From CAWKEY01 sp963848675 (GTDB lineage: Bacteria > Pseudomonadota > Gammaproteobacteria > Methylococcales > Methylomonadaceae), in the NCBI GenBank assembly GCA_963848675.1, contig CAWKEY010000005.1:1-39403 (forward strand): a stretch of 39,403 bases of DNA. Reading direction: 5' to 3'. The notes below the pieces were generated by a model. It saw nothing but the letters and a program-made list of their open reading frames with translations, was not told the DNA's origin and did not search any database. Positions within the stretch are counted from its first letter, which is position 1; the number at the start of each line of letters is the position of its first letter. This document shows, in pieces, positions 32,344 through 39,403 of this stretch. A program made the position numbers and the translations under genes.

Positions 32344-32775
32344 ATGACCGTCATTCAGAAAAGCGCACTGGTCAAGTTTTCTGCACAGCAGATGTTTGAT
32401 CTGGTTAACGATATTGAGGCCTATCCGCAATTCTTGCCTTGGTGTAGCGGTAGTCGAATTATTAAGCGTGAAGATGATATTGTTGAAGCGGAGTTGCTGA
32501 TTTCCAAAGGGGGCTTCAAAAAATCATTTTCTACCAGAAACCGCATCGACCGGGGCGGCAGACTTACGGTTTCTCTATTGGAAGGCCCTTTTTCCTATCT
32601 TGAAGGCGTATGGGATTTTATGCCGCTACGCGAGGATGCCAGCAAGATTTCGCTGAATCTGGAATTTGAGATGACCGGCAAGCTGGCCAGCCTGGCCTTC
32701 GGCGCGGTATTCAGCCAGATCTGCAATACCATGGTAAGTTCTTTTACCGCGCGGGCCAAACAGATTTATGGCTGA
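32344..32775 (+). CDS. ratA: RatA-like SRPBCC (START/polyketide cyclase fold) protein
   Basis: The 143-residue product starts MTVIQKSALVKFSAQQMFDL and has the family pattern VNDIEAYPQFLPWCSGSRI followed by LEGPFSYLEGVWDF and AFGAVFSQICNTMVSSFTARA. E. coli RatA binds the 50S subunit and can block 70S formation; homologues resemble the Coq10 lipid-binding family, so the role is debated. The ATG lies two bases after the transporter stop, and the end overlaps rnfH by 8 bases. It was first annotated as part of the ratAB pair beside smpB, an order conserved here. Confidence 0.92.
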   Translation: MTVIQKSALVKFSAQQMFDLVNDIEAYPQFLPWCSGSRIIKREDDIVEAELLISKGGFKKSFSTRNRIDRGGRLTVSLLEGPFSYLEGVWDFMPLREDASKISLNLEFEMTGKLASLAFGAVFSQICNTMVSSFTARAKQIYG

Positions 32776-33052
32776 ACTGCTGGTAGAGGTCGAAGTGGTT
32801 TACGCCAAGCCCGAACAGCAAGTGCTTGTTGCTCTCAAAATCCCCGAGACGGCAACGGTAGAGCAGGCGATAAAGAGTTCCGGTATGTTGGCCCGTTTTC
32901 CGGAAATTGATCTGAACGCATCCAAGGTAGGCATTTTTGCCAAAATCTGCGCCCTGGATCAGGTGTTAAAGCAGGGCGACAGGGTGGAAATTTACCGGCC
33001 TTTGCTGCATGATCCCAAGGATGCCAGAAGGCAGCGAGCGGCAAAGGCATGA
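32768..33052 (+). CDS. rnfH: RnfH family ubiquitin-like protein
   Basis: The 94-residue protein has the beta-grasp pattern of the RnfH/RatB family: LLVEVEVVYAKPEQQVLVAL, TVEQAIKSSGML, VGIFAKICALDQVLKQGDRVEIYRPL and a basic end. The precise role is unknown. It overlaps ratA (ATG inside the ratA end), a typical coupled pair. It ends about 220 bases before the bamE stop, with a hairpin at 33186-33213 in between. Confidence 0.92.
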   Translation: MAELLVEVEVVYAKPEQQVLVALKIPETATVEQAIKSSGMLARFPEIDLNASKVGIFAKICALDQVLKQGDRVEIYRPLLHDPKDARRQRAAKA

Positions 33053-33185
33053 GGGTTGTGTCTTAGAAGCGCACTGATTAAATTGTGATGTGGAGAGCGT
33101 CGAGCAGGCTGGTTGGCCAATAGAGAACATTTCAGCGGTGCGTGAAGATTACTGTCGAGGCGCTTCGGGCATTAAGTTAAAAGCC

Positions 33186-33213
33186 CGTTCGCCTTCCGGC
33201 AGGGGCGCGAACG
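33186..33213. repeat. Hairpin between rnfH and bamE
   Basis: CGTTCGC (33186-33192) and GCGAACG (33207-33213) form a perfect 7-bp stem around a G/C-rich 14-base loop, between convergent rnfH and bamE. There is no T run, so either a factor-dependent stop or a REP-like palindrome is possible. Confidence 0.35.
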
Positions 33214-33271
33214 AGTCAAGTAAAGGGCCGGGTCTTGATGCATGGAATGAAAAAAGCCGCGGCTCATGTTG

Positions 33272-33784
33272 TTAAAGTGGTTGATCGGTGCCGCCCGGTG
33301 AGCTTGGACTTGTGCGGCCGGTATCATTGGCATCATCAATGTCCTCATGGCCGATAGCGCCGGTGATTTTTTCCCATAAGGTTTTTTCAATATCCCGCGT
33401 TGGCAAGTCTACCGTTGTTTCTTCGGATACCTTCGCCACCGGCAGTGTGCTGGGTTTGAAATCACCTTGTATGCCGACGATATGATCATTTGCAAACAAT
33501 AATGTAATTCTTTTTTGCAGCCTGGGTTCTCTGCCGGGCTGAAATGAATAGATGTAATCCCACCGGTTTTGGTGAAAAGGATCCGCCAGCATGGGTGAGC
33601 CCATGATATAGAGTACCTGGCGTTTGTTCATGTTGGGCCTCAGCTGGTCAATCATGGCCTGATCAACCATGTTGCCTTGTTGGATATCCAGGGTATAAAC
33701 ACCGGGCAAATTGTTTAAGATGGTGGTGCAGGAGACAAGTATTAGGCTTGCGAGCAGGGACAGCGGAAAAAGCGGCTTTCTCAT
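33272..33784 (-). CDS. bamE: Outer-membrane assembly lipoprotein BamE
   Basis: BamE is a lipoprotein of the BAM complex that inserts beta-barrels into the outer membrane. From ATG 33784 the 170-residue protein has a lipoprotein signal (MRKPLFPLSLLASLILVSC, lipobox LVSC, acylated Cys 19). The SmpA/OmlA domain follows (VDQAMIDQLRPNMNKRQVLYIMGSP, WDYIYSFQPG, ITLLFANDHIVGIQGDF). A long polar C-terminal tail extends beyond the E. coli protein. An ATG four codons upstream is also possible. It is divergent from fur, an arrangement common in gammaproteobacteria. Confidence 0.94.
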   Translation of the reverse strand: MRKPLFPLSLLASLILVSCTTILNNLPGVYTLDIQQGNMVDQAMIDQLRPNMNKRQVLYIMGSPMLADPFHQNRWDYIYSFQPGREPRLQKRITLLFANDHIVGIQGDFKPSTLPVAKVSEETTVDLPTRDIEKTLWEKITGAIGHEDIDDANDTGRTSPSSPGGTDQPL

Positions 33785-33934
33785 GTGAGGCGGCAAAAAA
33801 ATAATCTGAAAAGCAAAATCATACAGGATGTTAAACGATTATCCTATAAACTGTCATGCGCTTACGGCTAAAAAAAGGCTACAATGTGGTGCCTCATGTA
33901 CAAATAGCCTATCCATCGGCTTAACCGGAGATGT

Positions 33935-34354
33935 ATGTTGGAAACCCAGGATTTAAAAAATGCAGGTCTGAAGGTGACCTTGCCGAGACTCAAGATTCTT
34001 GAAATTTTAGAAAAACAAATTGATGAGCATCATTTAACCGCAGAGAAGGTTTATAAAATCCTGCTCAGTGAAGACGAGGACATCGGGCTGGCTACGGTCT
34101 ATCGCGTGTTAACCCAGTTTGAAGCCGCAGGACTGGTGACACGGCACCATTTTGAAGGCGGCAACTCAGTATTTGAACTGGCCAAAGGTGATCATCACGA
34201 TCACATACTGTGTATGAAGTGTGGCAAAGTCGATGAATTTACCGATGAACTGATTGAAGCCCGGCAAAAACAAATTGCGCTAAGGCTGGGTTATGAATTA
34301 ACCGATCACAGTCTTTATCTTTACGGCTATTGCACTGCGTGCAGAAAACCCTGA
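33935..34354 (+). CDS. fur: Ferric uptake regulator
   Basis: Fur is a metal-dependent dimeric repressor of iron acquisition genes. The 139-residue protein has the N-terminal winged helix (LKVTLPRLKILEILEK, then DIGLATVYRVLTQFEAAGLVTRH), the metal-binding HHDHILCMKCGKVDEF, and a C-terminal CTAC Cys pair for structural zinc. The start ATG 33935 follows CGGAG; an out-of-frame ATG four bases earlier is ignored. A TACAAT -10 is visible at 33880-33885. No clear Fur box was identified by eye. Confidence 0.97.
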   Translation: MLETQDLKNAGLKVTLPRLKILEILEKQIDEHHLTAEKVYKILLSEDEDIGLATVYRVLTQFEAAGLVTRHHFEGGNSVFELAKGDHHDHILCMKCGKVDEFTDELIEARQKQIALRLGYELTDHSLYLYGYCTACRKP

Positions 34355-34375
34355 TTTTTTTCTAACATAAACCTC

Positions 34376-35623
34376 ATGTTCAAACCCCTCATTTTTTATA
34401 TCGGCTTGCGTTATACACGAGCCAAACGGCGTACCCAGTTCATTTCTTTTATCACCCTGACTTCGGTGCTGGGAATAGCGCTGGGCGTGACCGCGCTGAT
34501 TACGGTGTTGTCGGTGATGAATGGCTTCGAAGCCGAATTACGCGAACGCATACTGGGCATGACTGCTCATGCCACCATGACCGGAAAGTATGGTCAACTG
34601 GATAACTGGCAGGAACTGGAGCAGAAAATAAAAGATTATCCACATATAGAAGGTGCAGCACCTTTTATCGACGGCCAGGTGATGATCAATTCCGGCCGGA
34701 GGGTAAGCGGTACTTTATTGAACGGGATTTTGCCCGAATATGAATCGCGCGTGTCGGACGTGGCCAATAAAATGGTGTCCGGTCAGCTGGCACAACTGGC
34801 TGCTGGTGAATTCGGTATCGTGTTGGGTGCTGAGCTGGCCAATTACCTGGGTGTTGCCACCGGCGATCAAGTCACTGTGATCAGTCCGCAAATTAATTCC
34901 ACACCGGCCGGTATTTTGCCGAAAATGCGGCGTTTTACCGTGACCGGTATTTTTCAGGTCGGCATGTATGAATATGATCGCAATATGGCGATTATTCATA
35001 TCGGTGATGCGGCCAAATTATTTCGTTTGGGCGACGCGGTTTCAGGCTTGCGGGTTAAATTGGACGATCTGTTTAATGCTCCGCAAATAACCCGCTCACT
35101 GGCAAACGTTTTCTCGGAAGAATACCGGGTCAGCGACTGGACGCTGGCACATAATAATTTCTTCCGGGCTATTCAGACGGAAAAGCGGGTGATGTTTATC
35201 ATTCTGCTGCTAATCGTGGCTGTGGCGGCTTTCAATATTGTTTCGACCCTGGTGATGGTGGTGACCGATAAACGCGGCGATATCGCCATTTTGAAAACTC
35301 AAGGTCTGACTTCGGCCTCGGTGATGGGTATTTTTATCGTGCTGGGCACCATTATCGGCTTTGTCGGCACGCTCTTGGGCACCGTAGGCGGTATAGTGCT
35401 GGCCTTAAATGTGGAAACCATAGTGCCGGCGATTGAAAGCTTTTTTGGCGTGCAGTTTTTGGCGGCCGATGTGTATTACATCAGCGAATTGCCGTCGAAA
35501 CTGGTTTGGACGGATGTGTACGTCATCGCGGGCATGGCTTTTTTCCTGTCCTTGTGTGCCACGATTTATCCTGCCTGGCAGGCGTCAAAAGTAAATCCAG
35601 CGGAAGTTCTGAGATATGAATAA
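34376..35623 (+). CDS. lolC: Lipoprotein-releasing ABC transporter permease (LolC/LolE family)
   Basis: LolC/E permeases extract lipoproteins from the inner membrane for transfer to LolA. The 415-residue protein has an N-terminal span (FISFITLTSVLGIALGVTALI), a large periplasmic domain (about residues 50-260), three C-terminal spans (VMFIILLLIVAVAAFNIVSTL and two later), and the typical GDIAILKTQGLTSASVMGIF coupling segment. It overlaps the lolD start by 8 bases. Only one permease gene is present here, so it may serve both LolC and LolE roles. Confidence 0.95.
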   Translation: MFKPLIFYIGLRYTRAKRRTQFISFITLTSVLGIALGVTALITVLSVMNGFEAELRERILGMTAHATMTGKYGQLDNWQELEQKIKDYPHIEGAAPFIDGQVMINSGRRVSGTLLNGILPEYESRVSDVANKMVSGQLAQLAAGEFGIVLGAELANYLGVATGDQVTVISPQINSTPAGILPKMRRFTVTGIFQVGMYEYDRNMAIIHIGDAAKLFRLGDAVSGLRVKLDDLFNAPQITRSLANVFSEEYRVSDWTLAHNNFFRAIQTEKRVMFIILLLIVAVAAFNIVSTLVMVVTDKRGDIAILKTQGLTSASVMGIFIVLGTIIGFVGTLLGTVGGIVLALNVETIVPAIESFFGVQFLAADVYYISELPSKLVWTDVYVIAGMAFFLSLCATIYPAWQASKVNPAEVLRYE

Positions 35624-36296
35624 GACGACTATTTTGCAATGCCGGCAATTGACTAAACGCTATACGCAAGGCGTGCTGGATGTAGAGGTTTTAAAGGGTG
35701 TCAATATAGATATTGGCGTCGGTGAGCGTGTTGCCATCATGGGGGCATCTGGATCGGGCAAGAGTACCTTGCTGCATCTGCTGGGCGGGCTGGATAAGCC
35801 CAGCGGCGGTGAGGTGGTGCTTGATGACGTTAATCTGAATAAAGTCAGCGCAGCAAAACTGGCCAAGTTAAGGAACGCATCCTTAGGGTTTATCTATCAA
35901 TCGCATCATTTATTGGGCGAATTTACCCTGCTGGAAAATGTGGCTATGCCCTTGCTGATCGCTGATCTGCCGTTAAAACAAGTGCGTAGCCGTGCTGTTG
36001 AATTATTGGAGCGGGTGGGCCTCGGTCATCGTATTGAGCATAAACCGGGTGAGTTATCCGGGGGGGAACGGCAGCGTGCCGCCGTGGCCAGGGCACTGAT
36101 CAACAGGCCCAAATGCGTACTGGCGGATGAGCCCACCGGCAATCTGGACAGCAAAACCGCTGACCAGGTGTATCAGTTGATGCTGGAATTAAATCAGGAG
36201 CTTAACGTCAGTTTTCTGGTAGTGACGCATGACCATGAGCTGGCGGCAAGAATGGGCAAGGTTCTGCATATGGAAGATGGCGTCATTGTCGGTTAA
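35616..36296 (+). CDS. lolD: Lipoprotein-releasing ABC transporter ATP-binding protein
   Basis: LolD is the cytoplasmic ATPase of the LolCDE lipoprotein exporter. The 226-residue protein has Walker A GASGSGKST (near 40), the Q-loop IYQSHHLLGEFT, the signature LSGGERQRAAVARAL, Walker B CVLADEPTGNLDS, and the switch His in VTHDHELA. The ATG sits inside the end of lolC. It is followed by a heptamer tandem repeat and the convergent DUF2062 gene. Confidence 0.97.
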   Translation: MNKTTILQCRQLTKRYTQGVLDVEVLKGVNIDIGVGERVAIMGASGSGKSTLLHLLGGLDKPSGGEVVLDDVNLNKVSAAKLAKLRNASLGFIYQSHHLLGEFTLLENVAMPLLIADLPLKQVRSRAVELLERVGLGHRIEHKPGELSGGERQRAAVARALINRPKCVLADEPTGNLDSKTADQVYQLMLELNQELNVSFLVVTHDHELAARMGKVLHMEDGVIVG

Positions 36297-36329
36297 ACAC
36301 GCAAGGCAAAAGTGCAAGTGTAAAATTTT

Positions 36330-36364
36330 TTGAACCTTGAACCTTGAACCTTGAACCTTGAACC
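36330..36364. repeat. Tandem heptanucleotide repeat, five copies of TTGAACC
   Basis: Five perfect head-to-tail units of TTGAACC run from 36330 to 36364, ending with a sixth partial TTGAGC. They lie between the ends of convergent lolD and the DUF2062 gene, outside any coding frame. The unit length of seven matches the repeats near 20244-20343. Copy number may vary between strains. Confidence 0.9.
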
Positions 36365-36372
36365 TTGAGCAT

Positions 36373-36894
36373 TTAGCCCCTTTTTCCCTTTCTTTCTTCC
36401 CACTTTTTAGTAACGTGATAGCGCCAGAATGACTTAATGCCGAAATAACCGACGGCAGAACTTATAATGCCGACAATAAAACAGCCCAATAAAAACGGCT
36501 CCCAGATATCACCCAAACCAGACAGGGCATTGTCTACGGAAAATTCAAAATTTTCGCTGGGCGAAGGATCATTCAAAGCCCAAAGCCCAACCAGATAAGA
36601 AAAATAAAACATGGGCGGCATCGTGAGCGGATTGGTTATCCAGACCAACGCTACCGAAACAGGCAGATTGGCTCTCAAATAAAATGCGGTAATAGCGGCA
36701 ATGGCCATCTGCCCGGGGGTTGGAATCCATGCGACAAAAAGACCTACAGCAACAGCCATGGAGATGGAGCGCCTATTTAAATGCCAGAGATTGGGATCAT
36801 GAAGTCTATCGCCCAGGAACTGAAGATTTTTGTGGTTTTTAAAAAAATCAGGATGGGGCAGGTACTTTTTTATCAGTTTTTTGGGCATTGTCAT
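36373..36894 (-). CDS. DUF2062 family membrane protein
   Basis: The 173-residue protein fits DUF2062: a basic N-terminus (MPKKLIKKYLPHPDFF), then WHLNRRSISMAVAVGLFVAW, IPTPGQMAIAAITAFYLRAN and LVWITNPLTMPPMFYFSYLVG, and two or three spans with a C-terminal cytoplasmic tail. The function is unknown; the family is widely found next to comEC and lolCD, as here. Two nearby ATGs (36894 and 36888) are possible. It converges on lolD and is divergent from comEC. Confidence 0.87.
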   Translation of the reverse strand: MTMPKKLIKKYLPHPDFFKNHKNLQFLGDRLHDPNLWHLNRRSISMAVAVGLFVAWIPTPGQMAIAAITAFYLRANLPVSVALVWITNPLTMPPMFYFSYLVGLWALNDPSPSENFEFSVDNALSGLGDIWEPFLLGCFIVGIISSAVGYFGIKSFWRYHVTKKWEERKGKRG

Positions 36895-36962
36895 TCATAG
36901 GTCAAGTTGCTTATCTGCTAAGTCTATCAGGTTTTGCCAGCCTCAAAAATATAAGGAAGTAA

Positions 36963-39227
36963 ATGCTTGTTTCCGCCCTGTCATTTTTAGCAGGACTCTT
37001 GCTGGTTCAGCAGTTGCCGGTGTTGCCGGATAGCGCGTGGCTGGCGGCCTTGCTGGTCTTGGCGCTGTTGTGTGCAGGTTTGCGTTGCTGGCGCAGTCTG
37101 TTTTTGGTGGCCGGTATTTTATGGGCGGCAGTGTTTGCAATGGACCGCTTATCAGACCGGTTGTCCGGGCAACTGGAAGGACAGGATATTCAGATTACAG
37201 GGACTATTGCCGGTTTGCCGGAGCAGGATGAAAGGCGCATCCGCTTTGATTTTGTTATCGCCGATTCCGGGCAGAGTCTGCCCGCTAGAGTCAGATTAAG
37301 CTGGTATTACCCGAAGCAGGCGCTTAAGGCTGGCCAGCACTGGGTTTTTACCGTTAAGCTGAAACGGCCGCATGGCACTCTGAACCCCGGCGGATTCGAT
37401 TATGAGCGCTGGTTATTTACCGAAGGCATCGGGGCTACCGGGTATGTGCGCTCTTATCCGGCTCCTGTCTTGTTGTCGCGTGATTCCCCTTGGCGCAGCA
37501 TCGCCGTATGGCGGCAGGATCTGACCGACGAGTTGTCACGCTTGTTGCCCAATAGCCGGAATCTGCCCCTGATCAAGGCGCTGACGCTGGGTGATGACAG
37601 CGCTATTATCCAGGCGCAATGGGATGTGTTTCGTAAAACCGGCACACTTCATTTGATAGTTATTTCCGGTACACATATTGGCCTGATTGCCGGGCTGGTT
37701 TATTTGATTATACTCAGGCTATGGGCCTGGACGGGCCTGTTAGCCTGGTCTCCACAAAAAGTGGCGGCGCTTTTTGCCATGCTTACGGCATTTTTTTATG
37801 CGGCCTTGGCAGGGTTTTCCGTGCCGGCACAGCGCGCAGTCATTATGCTGGCTATCGTCATGGCGGCCATCATCTGGCAGCGCAATACGCGCCCCTTTAA
37901 TACCTTGGCTGCGGCTATGTTCGGCGTTTTGTTGCTGGATCCTTTAGCCGTGCTGGCACCCGGATTCTGGCTGTCATTTCTCGCGGTGTCGGTGATTGTC
38001 TATGCCGTTGACGGGCGCTTAGGCAAGCCCGGGTATTGTATAGGTGTACTCAAAATAAACTGGGCCACCACGCTGGCTTTGTCGCCCTTATTGTTATTCT
38101 TCTTTCAGCAGGTTTCGCTGATCGCACCGCTGGCCAATCTGATTGCCGTACCGGTTATCAGTTTGCTGGCGTTGCCTGTGTCACTGTTGGCCGTCATTGT
38201 CATGTTTATCTGGCCAGCGCTGGCGGTTCAGTTGTTCTTGCTGGTGGATAGGATTTTACAGGGCTTGTGGTGGCTGTTGTCCTGGCAGGCGGATATACCG
38301 CTGTCGGCCATCACGCATACTCAGCCTTCGTTTTGGGTGCTGCTGTTGGCTATCCCGGGTATTTTGATATTGCTGGCGCCGGCCGGTATTCCTGCGCGCT
38401 GGCTGGGTTTGGTAATGCTGTTACCAATGGTTTTTACTCGACCAGACAGGCCTGAAGTCGGTGCTGTCAGGATGACCCTGCTGGATGTCGGTCAGGGCTT
38501 GTCCGCAGTGGTACAGACGGCACACCACTGGCTGGTTTTTGATACCGGCGCGAAGTTTTCAAAAGAAAGCGATATGGGGAAAACGGTGCTGTTGCCTTTT
38601 TTACATGCGCGGGGTGTTAAGCAAATTGACAGCTTGATCATCAGTCATGGTGATAACGATCATATCGGTGGTGCTGAGTCGCTTTTGCAAGGCATGAACA
38701 CCCGGCAAGTGCTGACCAGTGTGCCGGGGCAGCTAAGCGAGTATGCGCCGCTTAGGTGTGCAGCAGGGATGTCTTGGCTATGGGATGGCGTGAGATTTAC
38801 CGTATTGGCGCCGCAACCCCAGGATTTTGTTGCCGACAATGACAATTCCTGCGTGTTGAAAATTCAATCGCGACACGGCGCGTTGTTATTGACCGGCGAC
38901 ATAGAAGCCGCCGCCGAATCCTGGCTGGTTGAAACTTACGGCGAGCAGTTAAAGGCAAACGTGTTAATCGCCCCGCATCACGGTAGTAAAACGTCATCAA
39001 CGCCAGCATTTTTGAGTGCGGTTCAACCTGAGACAGTGTTAATTCCGGCAGGCTACCGTAATCAATTTGGCTTTCCTCATCCAGTCGTTGTCCAGCGCTA
39101 CCAGGAAATCAAGGCAAAATGGTTAAATGTGTCTGATAGCGGCGCCCTTGACATTCAGGTAAAAGAAAACGCCTGGCTTGTGCGCGGCCAGCGCGAGACG
39201 GCGGGCAAGTATTGGAACAGCCGGTAA
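36963..39227 (+). CDS. comEC: DNA internalisation competence protein ComEC/Rec2
   Basis: ComEC forms the inner-membrane channel that takes up single-stranded DNA in natural transformation. The 754-residue protein has N-terminal spans (about residues 1-60), a DUF4131-type soluble region, the Competence domain with many spans (about 210-500; DSAIIQAQWDVFRKTGTLHL, VISGTHIGLIAGLVYLI), and a C-terminal metallo-beta-lactamase domain with ISHGDNDHIGG (near 560) and APHHGSKTSSTPAFL. The ATG follows AAGGAAG. Competence itself also needs pili and ComEA, not seen here. The 176 bases beyond the stop show no gene I can identify. Confidence 0.96.
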   Translation: MLVSALSFLAGLLLVQQLPVLPDSAWLAALLVLALLCAGLRCWRSLFLVAGILWAAVFAMDRLSDRLSGQLEGQDIQITGTIAGLPEQDERRIRFDFVIADSGQSLPARVRLSWYYPKQALKAGQHWVFTVKLKRPHGTLNPGGFDYERWLFTEGIGATGYVRSYPAPVLLSRDSPWRSIAVWRQDLTDELSRLLPNSRNLPLIKALTLGDDSAIIQAQWDVFRKTGTLHLIVISGTHIGLIAGLVYLIILRLWAWTGLLAWSPQKVAALFAMLTAFFYAALAGFSVPAQRAVIMLAIVMAAIIWQRNTRPFNTLAAAMFGVLLLDPLAVLAPGFWLSFLAVSVIVYAVDGRLGKPGYCIGVLKINWATTLALSPLLLFFFQQVSLIAPLANLIAVPVISLLALPVSLLAVIVMFIWPALAVQLFLLVDRILQGLWWLLSWQADIPLSAITHTQPSFWVLLLAIPGILILLAPAGIPARWLGLVMLLPMVFTRPDRPEVGAVRMTLLDVGQGLSAVVQTAHHWLVFDTGAKFSKESDMGKTVLLPFLHARGVKQIDSLIISHGDNDHIGGAESLLQGMNTRQVLTSVPGQLSEYAPLRCAAGMSWLWDGVRFTVLAPQPQDFVADNDNSCVLKIQSRHGALLLTGDIEAAAESWLVETYGEQLKANVLIAPHHGSKTSSTPAFLSAVQPETVLIPAGYRNQFGFPHPVVVQRYQEIKAKWLNVSDSGALDIQVKENAWLVRGQRETAGKYWNSR

Positions 39228-39403
39228 TCGTCATGAGCGCCGGGTGGGATTTGGCGGCTGAAAACCGTTGTATTTAAAAGATTGGTGTGCCGGCAATCTG
39301 AATCCGGTTCGACCAACGCCTAATGATGGTGTTATGAGCAGATAATGCGTTTAATGCTGATCAACAAACACCAGGTCATGAGTTTGGATGTTGTGTGTCC
39401 GGC

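Noticed and set aside
39228..39403. Possible gene after comEC
   Set aside because: Only short frames, no SD with conserved start, and no exbB/motA-like sequence visible before the window ends.

Overview
This window looks like chromosome of a gammaproteobacterium, most likely a Methylococcales-type (type I) methanotroph. The evidence is a full pqqABCDE set for the methanol dehydrogenase cofactor PQQ, a K+-independent proton-pumping pyrophosphatase, and gammaproteobacterial housekeeping genes (lolC-lolD-DUF2062-comEC, bamE/fur, smpB-ratA-rnfH). The taxonomic call is inference from gene content. No rRNA, tRNA or CRISPR was seen.

Layout. 1-3419: ilvB-ilvN-ilvC on the minus strand, closed by an intrinsic terminator; ilvN and ilvC each carry a one-base frameshift. 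3712-6509: hppA and a DUF502 membrane protein, plus strand. 6675-8090: a membrane-anchored coiled-coil protein on the minus strand, split by one in-frame TAA. 8291-12234: the pqq cluster on the minus strand in the order A-B-C-(Uma2)-D-E, with a terminator after pqqA and a Uma2-family gene between pqqC and pqqD. 12591-13612: a small membrane protein and a MoeB/HesA-type E1-like enzyme. 13686-15817: groESL with a perfect CIRCE operator and a strong terminator. 15887-19653: TM2 protein, universal stress protein, unknown membrane protein, ABC-F ATPase, small ORF. 19705-26235: YcxB-like protein, an SPFH protein next to an NDH-2 NADH dehydrogenase, DUF2782 protein, fructosamine-kinase-like protein, and a lone glgB.

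26236-30341 is the accessory pocket. It holds a ribbon-helix-helix/membrane-protein pair with its own promoter and operator-like site, a REP-like palindrome, a decayed transposase tail (ISAzo13-like), an IS110-family element with a non-coding leader that could encode a bridge RNA, and an outer-membrane transporter-like gene broken by a 5-bp tandem duplication. 30391-39227 returns to core genes: smpB, a sodium-dependent transporter, ratA, rnfH, bamE, fur, lolC, lolD, DUF2062 and comEC.

The genes serve branched-chain amino acid synthesis, pyrophosphate-linked energy conservation, PQQ synthesis, protein folding, respiration, glycogen branching, trans-translation, outer-membrane assembly, iron regulation, lipoprotein export and DNA uptake. 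I see no convincing new multi-gene system. The points most worth following up are the IS110 bridge-RNA candidate, the Uma2 gene inside the pqq cluster, the cluster of reading-frame lesions, and the heptanucleotide repeats in two intergenic gaps.
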